Source of the DNA: BMS3ABIN04 sp964553325
Lineage (GTDB): Bacteria; Bacteroidota; Ignavibacteria; Ignavibacteriales; Melioribacteraceae
Reading direction: 5' to 3'
NCBI GenBank assembly: GCA_964553325.1
Contig: CAZKKI010000071.1
Coordinates: forward strand, 62,001-126,000
Length of the DNA: 64,000 nucleotides
Under the pieces are notes generated by a model. It saw nothing but the letters and a program-made list of their open reading frames with translations, was not told where the DNA came from and did not search any database. Of the stretch, positions 1-8,792 are shown piece after piece. The number at the start of each line of letters is the position of its first letter. Within the stretch, counting starts at the first letter, position 1. Position numbers and translations under genes: made by a program.

Positions 1-534
1 AAAGTAGAAAAAGTTAAAGTTTCGAGATTTCAAGACGCATCTTTCAGAAGAATTCCGTTTCAGAAAAAAATAGGCGTAGGATTAACCAGAAAAGAATTTA
101 ACGAAAAAGTAAAAGCCGGAATTATTCGTCATGTGGGTTTGCCCGAATCGATAGATATGATTGCCGCTTGTATGAATTGGAAGTTGGATAAAGTTGACGA
201 AATAATTAAACCGGTAATTGCCAAACAAAAGCTTACGCGTGGATTTATTGATGTTGAGAAAGGTATGGTTTGCGGCGTTGAGCAAATAGGAAAGGGTTAT
301 GTAGATGATAAGGAAGTAATCCGTTTACATTTTCGCGCTTCGATTTCGGAAAAAGAACCGCTCGATTCGATTGAGATTAAAGGTGTTCCCAATATTAAAT
401 CGATAATTAACGGTGGCGTAAACGGTGATATTGCAACAAGTGCCATAACATTAAACGCATTAAATGTTGTTAGTAAAATGCCCGCCGGACTGAAAACAAT
501 GCTCGATACCCCCGTGCCGGGATGTAAAGAGTAA
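1..534 (+). CDS. DapB-like NAD(P)-dependent amine dehydrogenase, C-terminal part (5' end outside window)
   Basis: The frame is open from base 1 and stops at 532-534, so only the last 177 residues are present. They resemble the C-terminal half of the dihydrodipicolinate-reductase-like family that includes 2,4-diaminopentanoate dehydrogenase. Features supporting this are the HVGLPES segment, the GGVNGDIATSA glycine-rich stretch and the closing LDTPVPG motif. The NAD(P)-binding N-terminus lies outside the window, so substrate cannot be judged. This is not a typical biosynthetic DapB, which is shorter at its C-terminus. A strong terminator follows directly, so it is the last gene of its unit. Confidence 0.6.
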   Translation, partial: KVEKVKVSRFQDASFRRIPFQKKIGVGLTRKEFNEKVKAGIIRHVGLPESIDMIAACMNWKLDKVDEIIKPVIAKQKLTRGFIDVEKGMVCGVEQIGKGYVDDKEVIRLHFRASISEKEPLDSIEIKGVPNIKSIINGGVNGDIATSAITLNALNVVSKMPAGLKTMLDTPVPGCKE

Positions 535-540
535 TATTAA

Positions 541-573
541 ATAAGCACGGTTAAAAACCGTGCTTATTTTTAC
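541..573 (+). terminator. Rho-independent terminator
   Basis: A perfect 12-bp stem (541-552 with 556-567) closes a 3-base loop and is followed by a T-run. It lies 6 bases after the stop codon of the DapB-like gene. Confidence 0.9.
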
Positions 574-699
574 AAAATATTTTAAACATTAAAATATTTC
601 TATCTTAACGATTGAGTTCCGTCTTAAATTTTTCAAAGTCGGCAAATAATCGTAATTTTACCCTTAAATTTTTTCGAATAAAACACAGGCAATCGATAA

Positions 700-3066
700 A
701 TGTCCAATGTAAAAAATCAATACAGCATCAAAAACATTTCAAATGTGGAAAAATATTATTTGTCTTTGTCGGGCAAAAAGTTAATTTATGCACCTACCGA
801 AAAAATTCCGGTTATACAAGTTCCTAATTTTCCCGAACTCGGTAAGCTAACGGCATTAAGGTTCATCGAATGGGCTCAAAACAATAAAGGCGGGGTTATT
901 TCTTTGCCGACCGGCAAGACGCCGGAGCATTTCATTAAATGGGTTTCGTACTTTATAAATAAGTGGAATACGAAAAAAGCTCAAAGGGAAATGGGCGAGG
1001 TAGGTATTAACACTTCTAAAAAACCGGATATGAAAAGTCTGTATTTCGTACAGATCGATGAGTTTTATCCGATTGATTCGAAACAGCATAACAGCTTTTA
1101 TTACTATATCAACAAATATTATATGAAAGGATTGAATCTCGATCCTAAAAAAGCAATGTTGATAAATGTGAATGAAATCGGTACTGCAGAGAATTTACCG
1201 CTTTCGGAAATATTTCCCGGTCAAAAAGTCGATTTATCATTAAGAACAAGATTTGCCTCAAATCGATTGGAGCGCTTGCAAAAACGAACGATTGAAATTG
1301 TCGACGAGTTTTGTACAAACTATGAAAGTAAAATTCGCGAGATGGGCGGAATAGGTTTTTTCCTGGGCGGAATTGGTCCCGACGGTCATATCGGTTTTAA
1401 CGTAAAGGGAAGCGATCATTATTCTACTACAAGATTAACCGAAACTAATTACGAAACGCAAGCGGCTTCGGCAACGGATTTGGGAGGCATTGAAGTTGCT
1501 AGAAACAGATTGGTAATTACAATCGGACTTAACACGATTACTTACAACAAAGATGCAACCGCAATTATAATTGCGGCAGGTGAAGCAAAAGCAAATATTG
1601 TGAGAGATTCGATTGAAAATTCTCCTTCCAACGAACATCCGGCAACGGTTTTACAAAAATTAAAAAATGCAAGATTTTATCTAACAAACGGCGCTTCGCT
1701 TAGATTAACCGAACGAAGATTAGTTGATATGAAAGCCGAAAAACCCTTATCCCAAGCTTCGATTGAAAGAGCAATAATTAATTTGGCTAAAGAAAAACAG
1801 AAACAAGTAAAGGATTTAACGAAGAGGGATTACGAATCGAATAAGTTTACTAAGCTGGTTTTGAAAAGAACAAGAAAAACACCCAAGCAACTTAACGAAT
1901 TGGTTAGAGGTGAAGTTGAAAAAAGGTTTAATAAAGGTTTGAAATATTTAAAAGGTGAAACAATTCTGCACACCGCTCCGCATCACGATGATATTATGTT
2001 GGGCTATTTGCCTTATATCGTACATTTGGTTCGTACTCCGGAAAACAAACATCATTTTACAACATTAACAAGCGGATTTACGGCGGTTACAAATTCGTAC
2101 ATGCTTGAATTGTTGGAACTCTTAAAATATTATTTGGCTCACGGCGAGTTCAAAAAGAAATTTAACAAGGGATATTTCAAGCCCGATTTTATCGAAGGAA
2201 AAAACAGAGACGTTAATTTGTATTTGGACGGAATAGCTTTTCACAGCAGAACTTTGAAAAATGAAGCTACTTCCAGAAGAATGTTAAGAAATTTAATCGA
2301 GCTTTTCGGAAAATATGATTACAAATTTTTAACTAAAAAGACAGATGAATTAATAGAATATTTTCAAGCTCAATATCCCGGACAAAAAGACATTCCGGAT
2401 ATGCAAAAATTTAAGGGCATGTTGCGTGAATGGGAAGAAGAAATTTTATGGGCATATTTCGGATTTAATTCGGATAGCGTTTCGCATCTCCGATTGGGAT
2501 TTTATCAAGGTGAAATTTTTACGGAAAATCCCGAATTGAACAGAGACGTTCTACCTATTTTAAAATTGTTACGAAAAATAAAACCTACAATTGTTACGGT
2601 TGCACTCGATCCGGAAGGAAGCGGACCGGATACGCATTACAAAGTGTTAATGGCAATTACGGAAGCTTTAAGGTTGTATGAAAAAGAAGCCGATGTTTCG
2701 AATCTTAGAATTTGGGGTTATAGAAACGTTTGGTACAGATTCCATCCATCCGAAGCGAATATTTATGTGCCCGTCAGTTTGAACTCTTTTGCGATAATGG
2801 AAAATGCATTTATGAAAAGTTACGGTTCGCAGAAAAACGCAAGTTTCCCAAGTTGGGAATACGATGGACCGTTTTGCCGGTTGGCTCAAAAAATTCAAGT
2901 GGATCAATACGAAACCATCCGACTTTGTTTGGGAAATAATTTCTTTTTATGTCACGAAAGCCCCCGTGTCCGTGCCGCACACGGAATAGTTTATTTGAAA
3001 GAATTGACGCTTGAAGAATTTTACACCAAATCTATCGAGCTTAGAAAACTGACGGAAAATATTTGA
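700..3066 (+). CDS. nagB: Glucosamine-6-phosphate deaminase fused to a PIG-L/LmbE deacetylase-like domain
   Basis: The 788-residue protein has two enzymatic parts. Residues about 45-350 are a NagB domain, which converts glucosamine-6-phosphate to fructose-6-phosphate and ammonia. The general-base aspartate sits in QIDEF (D120) and the active-site loop is GPDGHIGF (D228, H230). Residues about 420-780 are a PIG-L/LmbE fold beginning with the metal-site motif HHDD near residue 428 in place of the usual HPDD; this superfamily deacetylates N-acetylglucosamine derivatives. Plain NagB is about 260 residues, so this is more than double length. Fused forms are known in Bacteroidota. The start ATG at 700 has no good Shine-Dalgarno. 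A strong hairpin follows. Amino-sugar catabolism or cell-wall recycling is inferred. Confidence 0.88.
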   Translation: MSNVKNQYSIKNISNVEKYYLSLSGKKLIYAPTEKIPVIQVPNFPELGKLTALRFIEWAQNNKGGVISLPTGKTPEHFIKWVSYFINKWNTKKAQREMGEVGINTSKKPDMKSLYFVQIDEFYPIDSKQHNSFYYYINKYYMKGLNLDPKKAMLINVNEIGTAENLPLSEIFPGQKVDLSLRTRFASNRLERLQKRTIEIVDEFCTNYESKIREMGGIGFFLGGIGPDGHIGFNVKGSDHYSTTRLTETNYETQAASATDLGGIEVARNRLVITIGLNTITYNKDATAIIIAAGEAKANIVRDSIENSPSNEHPATVLQKLKNARFYLTNGASLRLTERRLVDMKAEKPLSQASIERAIINLAKEKQKQVKDLTKRDYESNKFTKLVLKRTRKTPKQLNELVRGEVEKRFNKGLKYLKGETILHTAPHHDDIMLGYLPYIVHLVRTPENKHHFTTLTSGFTAVTNSYMLELLELLKYYLAHGEFKKKFNKGYFKPDFIEGKNRDVNLYLDGIAFHSRTLKNEATSRRMLRNLIELFGKYDYKFLTKKTDELIEYFQAQYPGQKDIPDMQKFKGMLREWEEEILWAYFGFNSDSVSHLRLGFYQGEIFTENPELNRDVLPILKLLRKIKPTIVTVALDPEGSGPDTHYKVLMAITEALRLYEKEADVSNLRIWGYRNVWYRFHPSEANIYVPVSLNSFAIMENAFMKSYGSQKNASFPSWEYDGPFCRLAQKIQVDQYETIRLCLGNNFFLCHESPRVRAAHGIVYLKELTLEEFYTKSIELRKLTENI

Positions 3067-3072
3067 ATTGAA

Positions 3073-3103
3073 CGGAAAGTCCGGCTTGAAACCGGACTTT
3101 CCG
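3073..3103. terminator. Bidirectional terminator between convergent genes
   Basis: A perfect 12-bp stem (3073-3084 with 3092-3103) and 7-base loop lie between the stop of the NagB fusion and the stop of the convergent lipoprotein gene. The trailing T-run is short, so efficiency is uncertain. Confidence 0.65.
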
Positions 3104-3105
3104 GA

Positions 3106-4158
3106 TTATTTTAAATTTTCTACCGGAACAAATGCAAGAATTGTTTCCGGATGTTTATCCGTTGCGATTATAAAACCGCGATTGTCGAATTTTACAATTC
3201 CTTCCCAATTTCTGCTTGGTTCGTCAAGAGGAAGTTGTAAATAAACCGGTGCTCGGTCAGCCAATTTAATCGAGCCGTTATCAAACTTCAATTCGAGCAA
3301 ACGTTCTACGGCATCGGACTCGATATGCGTTCGTCCGATTCCGTATTTTACCACAAGGAAATCTTCCGCCGGGTTTAATTTTGATTTTTCCCCGGGATAT
3401 AAATAGTTTATCACCCAAAAATTTCCTTCGTCGTCGGGTAACGTTGCATCGGTAACTCTGTATTCAATTGAAGGAAAAGATACGGCGGATATAAAATCCA
3501 AATTGCCGTTGAATTTGTAAGCTTGCGGTGAGTCGATTAAATTTTTTCCGTTAACTTCAAAAATAGTATAAACATAATTATTATAAGTTAAAATGGTTTC
3601 GGTGCTCCAATTAAAAAAGTGTTGGGGAGCGGGCGATTGTTTTAGGCTTTCCGGATTTAAGACCAACTGTTTTTTGTCCCAATTCATTTCGCCCTTTACA
3701 ATTAAACTTTCGGTATTCCCATTATTAACGTATTCTATTGTCAAATAAGCCGTATCGCCGAGGAAAACGATGGATTCGTAACCGGAATCCTTTTTGTCGT
3801 ATTTTTCCAAACCCTTTGCAATGAATTCTATTTTATCCGGTTCAATTTCCGTAACGGTTCCGCCGAACAAATAAGTTTCTATTTTGTTTTTGGGAATCGT
3901 GTAAATCGTTCCGCCGTTTCCGAATGGGAATTTGTTGGGGAATTGCGGCAGAATTATTAGGTTGTCTTTGTACCAAGTCAATCCCGAAATTTCGGTAATG
4001 CGTTGTGAAACGGGTCCAGCAAGATTAATTTTATGAACCGCGACTTCTTCAAGTAGTTTGGGTTGTGTAATTTCGTTGCTTACGGAAGTTAATTCTTTTT
4101 CTTTGCATGCGGAAAAGAAAAGTAACAATACAAGGGAAACTGCCAAGAACTTTTTCAT
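3106..4158 (-). CDS. Secreted lipoprotein of unknown function, probable beta-propeller
   Basis: The 350-residue protein begins with a lipoprotein signal peptide and lipobox (LFFSAC, Cys 18), so it should be exported and lipid-anchored. The remainder has repeated strand-rich segments and two motifs, EISGLTWY near the start and NWEGIVKFDNRGFIIATD near the end, that recall the esterase-like phytase and SdiA-regulated propeller groups. I do not recognise a specific family with certainty and see no catalytic signature. It converges on the NagB fusion with a shared hairpin terminator. Monocistronic as far as visible; the next gene upstream, a DUF4412 protein on the same strand, ends 70 bases before its start. 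Confidence 0.6.
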   Translation of the reverse strand: MKKFLAVSLVLLLFFSACKEKELTSVSNEITQPKLLEEVAVHKINLAGPVSQRITEISGLTWYKDNLIILPQFPNKFPFGNGGTIYTIPKNKIETYLFGGTVTEIEPDKIEFIAKGLEKYDKKDSGYESIVFLGDTAYLTIEYVNNGNTESLIVKGEMNWDKKQLVLNPESLKQSPAPQHFFNWSTETILTYNNYVYTIFEVNGKNLIDSPQAYKFNGNLDFISAVSFPSIEYRVTDATLPDDEGNFWVINYLYPGEKSKLNPAEDFLVVKYGIGRTHIESDAVERLLELKFDNGSIKLADRAPVYLQLPLDEPSRNWEGIVKFDNRGFIIATDKHPETILAFVPVENLK

Positions 4159-4228
4159 TTTAATATTTCCAAGTTGAACAAAAGAAAAATTGAGCCGAAA
4201 TAAAAAATCTCCGGCTCACAAACGGTTT

Positions 4229-4927
4229 TTAGTTCATTCCGGGAATAGACATTTTTTGAAATCCTGCCGGAACTTCAAATAACGACGAATCGAGCGATTG
4301 CTTTTTAAGTTCTACCACTTCGAAAACTTCTTTCACGTTGCCGTCGGAATCCCTAACAGTCATTTGCATCGGGAAGAAAGCATCTCCGAATCTTTTTTGC
4401 CATTCAGGCTGGTCTTCCGGTATCATCGGGTTTTGTGCAAAAATAAAATTGCCCATATCCGTTGCAACCCAAGCTTCCACGGTTTCGCCGGATTCTTCAT
4501 CTTTGTAAACTAATTGTTCGCATTTGTGCCCGAACATTTCCTTTGTTTTCCCGGTTTTATATTGTTCGAGATTTTTGAAATCGAATTTTTCTTCACCTTT
4601 TTCTTCTTTTGCTTTGTCAATGTCTTTCGCCATTGCACCGACTTGTTCGCGAATCTTATCCATTGAAAATTCCATATACATTTTTTGCTGCGGCATAATC
4701 ATTATCATTTTTTCTTCGTCGACGATCATTGCTCCGCCCATTCCGCCGGGAACGTCGATTCTGAACTTTTTGTTCTTAATATAATAATTCATATAAGTTT
4801 CGTCGCCGTCGGATTTAATTTTGAATCTTACCTTGCCTTCAAAACCTTGCCCGGCGGATGTATTTGGAATCGCAAAAAGTATTCCGGCAACAATTAACAA
4901 ATAAGAAATTTTTCTGAGGTAATGCAT
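4229..4927 (-). CDS. DUF4412 family secreted protein
   Basis: The start is set at the ATG at 4925-4927 because AAGGAGAA lies a few bases upstream and a clean signal peptide follows (hydrophobic core, cleavage near NTSAGQG). The open frame continues upstream to 5071, but that extension is not preceded by such signals. The mature part starts GFEGKVRFK and has the methionine-rich IVDEEKMIMIMP segment and the cysteine-containing FGHKCEQLVYKDEE region typical of DUF4412. Function of the family is unknown; a periplasmic or surface role is inferred from the signal peptide. It is divergent from the DUF6789-like gene. Confidence 0.75.
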   Translation of the reverse strand: MHYLRKISYLLIVAGILFAIPNTSAGQGFEGKVRFKIKSDGDETYMNYYIKNKKFRIDVPGGMGGAMIVDEEKMIMIMPQQKMYMEFSMDKIREQVGAMAKDIDKAKEEKGEEKFDFKNLEQYKTGKTKEMFGHKCEQLVYKDEESGETVEAWVATDMGNFIFAQNPMIPEDQPEWQKRFGDAFFPMQMTVRDSDGNVKEVFEVVELKKQSLDSSLFEVPAGFQKMSIPGMN

Positions 4928-5174
4928 TTTTATTCTCCTTTTGTTTTGGATTAAAAAATATAATGAAAATAATGATAAAACGTAAAGAAAACAGGTCACG
5001 GTAAGTTGTATATACCGGAATAAAGTTTTAAAAATCCGACAAATGCATGCAAAATGACGTATATACGACAAACCTTACGGTTCCGCCGCACAACTATCGT
5101 CTGGTTGTCATTTTAAAGTTGATCGGTGTATTACCTTGCGGTTGGAAATTCTTTAACAAATAATGGAGTTGAAA

Positions 5175-5636
5175 ATGAAAAACGTATTTTCATTATCGAA
5201 AGCGGTTTTGGGCGGTATTGCCGGAACAATAGCAATGACGATTTTTATGTTTATGGGAAAATTTATGGGCATCAATATGAATGTTCCTAAAATGCTAAGC
5301 TCAATGTTCGGTGGAAATTTGGCAATCGGCTGGCTAATGCATTTTATGATAGGCATTTTTCTTGCGCTTTCTTTCGGGTTAATTTTTTACAACGTAATTA
5401 GTATTGATAATAAAGTGGTAAAAGGTATGTTGTTCGGAATTATTCCGTGGTTTATGGCGCAAATGATTGTTATGCCGATGATGTCCGTAATGCAAGGAAT
5501 GAATTTTTCGGACGGATTATTTTCCGGTTCGCTTAAATTAGCTTTTGCCAGTTTAATTGCTCATTTTGTTTACGGAGCGGTTGTAGGTGCAATTTATAAA
5601 CCACAGATTAAAACCGTTGAAAGTCTGTCCGTTTAA
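5175..5636 (+). CDS. Small integral membrane protein (DUF6789-like)
   Basis: About 153 residues, methionine-rich, with four predicted membrane segments. The sequence GGIAGTIAMTIFMF at the N-terminus, the central FMIGIFLALSFG helix and the closing HFVYGAVVGAIY segment resemble the DUF6789 group of small membrane proteins. The start at 5175 is preferred over the in-frame ATG at 5163 because TGGAG sits six bases ahead of it. A terminator hairpin follows at once, so it is probably monocistronic. Function unknown. Confidence 0.65.
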   Translation: MKNVFSLSKAVLGGIAGTIAMTIFMFMGKFMGINMNVPKMLSSMFGGNLAIGWLMHFMIGIFLALSFGLIFYNVISIDNKVVKGMLFGIIPWFMAQMIVMPMMSVMQGMNFSDGLFSGSLKLAFASLIAHFVYGAVVGAIYKPQIKTVESLSV

Positions 5637-5644
5637 TTCGGATT

Positions 5645-5680
5645 AAGGACTGCCTAATATCCTCCGGGTAGTCCTTTTTT
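5645..5680 (+). terminator. Rho-independent terminator
   Basis: AAGGACTGCC pairs with the downstream GGTAGTCCTT (one G-T wobble), followed by TTTTTT. It lies 9 bases after the DUF6789-like stop codon. Confidence 0.8.
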
Positions 5681-5727
5681 GTTCTCTCCGCCTCAATTCT
5701 TTTCTTCCTTTTGGTTACCGAGTTATA

Positions 5728-5735
5728 TAATTTTG
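5728..5735 (+). promoter_or_regulatory. Possible -7 element (TAnnTTTG type)
   Basis: TAATTTTG matches the Bacteroidota -7 consensus 28 bases ahead of the TTG start of the YwiC-like gene. No TTG is found at the expected -33 spacing, so support is weak. Confidence 0.25.
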
Positions 5736-5762
5736 TGTTCCTAAAAAAAAGAAAGATTTATT

Positions 5763-6548
5763 TTGGCAAATAGAAACGTAAATTTTAAAGCCGTTGCATT
5801 TCCCCGCGAGCATGGTTCTTGGGGTTTTGTGCTTGAACCGTTGATTCTTGCAGTTGCGGTTGCTTATAATACAAGCGGATTTTTCATCGCGGTGAGCGCT
5901 TTTTTTACTTTCCTTGCGCACCAACCGATACGGATTATACTAAAAAAAGGGATCAGCAAAGAGTTAAAACGGAAAGCCGTTTGGTTCTTGGGTGTTTACT
6001 TTTTTCTTTCCGCGGTTTTTATTGTCCGGGTAATAAAAGTACAAGAATTAACGGTGCTGATTCCGCTGGCGTTTGTTATTGTACTTATGATGTATTTTTT
6101 ATATTTGGAAACAATAGGTTTGTCGAGAAATATTTATGCGGAACTTATCGGTCCGGTTTCGATGAACTTAATTGCTTTTTCGATAGTTTTATCGGATGGA
6201 TGGTCTTACCCAAATGCATTTGCTTTTCTTGTTGTTTTACTTAACCGCTCCGTTCCGACGACGTTTTATATTCATGAAAAATTAAATTCGCTCAAAAAGC
6301 AAAAAGTTAATATTTTGAGAACGCATTTAATATCCGTTACCGGTTTTATTGCGGTAATTGTTTTGTCGGTTACAGGTTTGGTTCCGTATTTATCGATTCT
6401 TGCGGTTTTAATTCTTGTAATTAGAGCAATATTCGGATTTACCGAATACGCTAAAAATTTAAGCGTAAAACAAATCGGTATGCTTGAATTTCTTTACGGA
6501 ACAGTCTTTGTTATTATTAATGCCGTCGGTTACTTAACAGGTTTATGA
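5763..6548 (+). CDS. YwiC-like multi-spanning membrane protein
   Basis: The 261-residue protein opens with FPREHGSWGFVLEPL, matching the PKEHGAW-type signature at the start of YwiC-like proteins, and then has seven or eight hydrophobic segments. A short soluble loop with HEKLNSLKKQK lies near residue 175. The start is a TTG with only a purine-rich stretch upstream, but no better start exists within the homologous region. The biochemical role of the family is not established; some members lie near respiratory genes. It stands 52 bases ahead of the deoxyhypusine-synthase-like gene on the same strand and could be cotranscribed. Confidence 0.6.
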   Translation: MANRNVNFKAVAFPREHGSWGFVLEPLILAVAVAYNTSGFFIAVSAFFTFLAHQPIRIILKKGISKELKRKAVWFLGVYFFLSAVFIVRVIKVQELTVLIPLAFVIVLMMYFLYLETIGLSRNIYAELIGPVSMNLIAFSIVLSDGWSYPNAFAFLVVLLNRSVPTTFYIHEKLNSLKKQKVNILRTHLISVTGFIAVIVLSVTGLVPYLSILAVLILVIRAIFGFTEYAKNLSVKQIGMLEFLYGTVFVIINAVGYLTGL

Positions 6549-6600
6549 TAAATTAGTTCTAAAATTTTTATATTCGGAAAAGAAAAAACAGGGTTTAAAA

Positions 6601-7647
6601 ATGGCAACGAAGAAAGATTACCTAAAAGAAACAATAAAGCACATCGATATTAAGAAGCACAATGTAGTTGATTTGGTTGAATCGATGAAGTACATGGCTT
6701 TTTCGGCAAGGGATTTATACCGTGCGGCAGTAATTTACGAAAAGATGTTAACAGACAAAGACACAACGGTTATTCTGACTTTAGCGGGTAGTTTGTTCAG
6801 CGCCGGTCTTAAAAAAGTTGTGTACGATTTAATTACCAATAATATGGTTGATGCAATCGTTTCAACAGGAGCGATTATGGTGGATCAGGATTTTTTTGAG
6901 GCTCTCGGGTTTAAACATTACATCGGCTCGCCGTATGTTGACGATAACGAATTACGCGAATTGCACATCGATAGAATTTACGATACTTTTATCGACGAAG
7001 ATGAACTGAGGGTTTGTGACGATACGACGGCGGAAATTTTCGACGGTTTGGAACCCCGCCCGTATTCCTCGCGTGAATTACTTTGGCACTTCGGAAAATA
7101 TTTGGAAGATAACGGTGGACCTAAAACAGACGACAGTGTAATTTACGCCGCATATAAAAACAATGTACCGATTTTCGTACCGGCTTTTTCGGATTGCTCG
7201 GCGGGTTTCGGAATTGTAATGCATCAAACGAAAAACCCCGAACACCACGTTTCGTTCGATTCGGGGAAAGACTTTCTCGAACTCACCCAAATTAAATTGA
7301 ATAGTAAAGAAACGGGAATTTTCATGATTGGAGGCGGGGTGCCGAAAAACTTTACTCAGGATATTGTTGTTGCCGCCGATATTTTGCAAGAAGACGCTCC
7401 CATGCACAAATACGCAATTCAAATTACTGTTGCCGACGTTAGGGACGGTGCGCTTTCCAGCTCAACGTTAAAAGAGGCAAGCTCTTGGGGTAAAGTTGAA
7501 ACTACACACGAGCAAATGGTTTATTCCGAAGCTACATTAGCAATGCCTTTGATTGCCGGTTACGCTTATCACAAAGGCGTTTGGAAAAATCGCGATAAAA
7601 AAGAATTGCAAAAATTGTTCGAGATGAAACCCGTGGAAAAAGATTAA
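6601..7647 (+). CDS. Deoxyhypusine-synthase-like protein
   Basis: The 348-residue protein shows the family landmarks: STGAI in the NAD-binding region (residues 88-92), IGGGVPKNF (243-251) and SSWGKVE, where K298 aligns with the lysine that carries the butylamine intermediate in eukaryotic deoxyhypusine synthase. The eukaryotic enzyme modifies eIF5A, which bacteria lack. Bacterial homologues are thought to act on polyamines, for example making homospermidine from putrescine; that is family knowledge, not shown here. AGGG precedes the ATG by about 6 bases. No polyamine gene is adjacent, so the substrate is open. Confidence 0.8.
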   Translation: MATKKDYLKETIKHIDIKKHNVVDLVESMKYMAFSARDLYRAAVIYEKMLTDKDTTVILTLAGSLFSAGLKKVVYDLITNNMVDAIVSTGAIMVDQDFFEALGFKHYIGSPYVDDNELRELHIDRIYDTFIDEDELRVCDDTTAEIFDGLEPRPYSSRELLWHFGKYLEDNGGPKTDDSVIYAAYKNNVPIFVPAFSDCSAGFGIVMHQTKNPEHHVSFDSGKDFLELTQIKLNSKETGIFMIGGGVPKNFTQDIVVAADILQEDAPMHKYAIQITVADVRDGALSSSTLKEASSWGKVETTHEQMVYSEATLAMPLIAGYAYHKGVWKNRDKKELQKLFEMKPVEKD

Positions 7648-7820
7648 TTGCCCACCGGTTTTAATCCGAAAAAACGGCACACACTTTTACGGAATGAAAT
7701 CCAATAATCCCGATAACTTTCGCCGGGATGTGGAAGCAATGCATTTCTATTAATCCGGAAGGTTTGTAAATTTATATAGTGTTTAATATTCCGTTAAATT
7801 AAAAACGGATTGCGATAAAA

Positions 7821-8768
7821 ATGTTCAACGACAAAAACACGGATTCGATTGGTTGGGAACCGAATTATATCGCGCTTTCGGAAAAAGGGGAATTAAAGAA
7901 ACGCGGAAAAATGTTATGGGAAATGTTGGAGCATTGCGAACTTTGTCCGAGAGCGTGCGGTTCGAACAGATTGAAAGGTGAGTTAGGCGTTTGTAAAGCG
8001 ACCGCAGGTTTAAAAGTATCGTCGTTTCATCCGCATTTCGGCGAAGAAGAACCGTTGGTCGGTACCGGCGGTTCCGGAACAATCTTTTTAAGCTATTGCG
8101 GACTGCAATGCGTGTTTTGTTTTAATTGGGAAATTAGTCACGCGGGGGAAGGATTTGATAAAAGTATAGACGAATTGGCCGATATGATGTTAACCCTCCA
8201 AAGGCGAGGGAGCCAAAATATAAATTTTGTAACGCCCACTCAATATTCACCGCATATCGTTCTTGCGCTCGATAAAGCCGTTAAGAAAGGATTGAAATTG
8301 CCTATAGTTTATAATACAAGCGGTTACGAACGGTTGGAGATTTTGAAACGACTAAACGGTATTGTGGATATTTACTTGGCCGATTTCAAATATTCCGATT
8401 CTGCAATTGCAAAAAAATATTCACCAGGCGCTGCGGATTACCCCGATGTTGCCCGAAAAGCATTACTGGAGATGCACAGACAAGTTGGTGTTGCAAAACC
8501 GGAACCGGACGGTTTAATCCGGCACGGACTAATGATACGGCACTTGGTGATGCCTAACAATTCGGATAATACGAAAAAAATTATCGACTGGATTGCCGAA
8601 AATCTTCCGAAGGATACGTATCTGAATTTAATGGCGCAGTACGTTCCGTCGTTCAGAGCTTATAAATATCCGGAAATTTCGAAAAGATTGAAGCCGGAAG
8701 AATATTACGAAGCAGTGAGATATGCAATTGATAAAGGACTAACAAACTTGGATGTGCAGCCGATATGA
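7821..8768 (+). CDS. pflX: PflX-type radical SAM protein
   Basis: The 315-residue protein carries the radical SAM cluster motif CGLQCVFC (C93, C97, C100), which binds the 4Fe-4S cluster that cleaves S-adenosylmethionine. It also has a second N-terminal cysteine group (C39, C42, C46, C58) in the CELCPRAC region, typical of the PflX/COG1313 family related to pyruvate-formate-lyase activating enzymes. The natural target of this family is not known, and no glycyl-radical enzyme gene is in the window. No Shine-Dalgarno is seen before the ATG. The 173 bases upstream are non-coding with only a weak hairpin around 7709-7732. Confidence 0.8.
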   Translation: MFNDKNTDSIGWEPNYIALSEKGELKKRGKMLWEMLEHCELCPRACGSNRLKGELGVCKATAGLKVSSFHPHFGEEEPLVGTGGSGTIFLSYCGLQCVFCFNWEISHAGEGFDKSIDELADMMLTLQRRGSQNINFVTPTQYSPHIVLALDKAVKKGLKLPIVYNTSGYERLEILKRLNGIVDIYLADFKYSDSAIAKKYSPGAADYPDVARKALLEMHRQVGVAKPEPDGLIRHGLMIRHLVMPNNSDNTKKIIDWIAENLPKDTYLNLMAQYVPSFRAYKYPEISKRLKPEEYYEAVRYAIDKGLTNLDVQPI

Positions 8769-8792
8769 CCGGATCCGGTTATATATAAAAAA

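Noticed and set aside
612..827. Plus-strand 71-codon frame before and inside the NagB fusion gene
   Set aside because: It overlaps the real start region of the larger gene, lacks a ribosome site and resembles no protein.
7709..7732. Hairpin ATCCCG...CGGGAT before the PflX-type gene
   Set aside because: It has no T-run and no resemblance to a riboswitch or other leader that I can recognise.
8768..8779. Palindrome ACCGGATCCGGT just after the PflX-type gene
   Set aside because: The stem would be only 4 bp around a 4-base loop, so it is too weak for a terminator and shows no other function.
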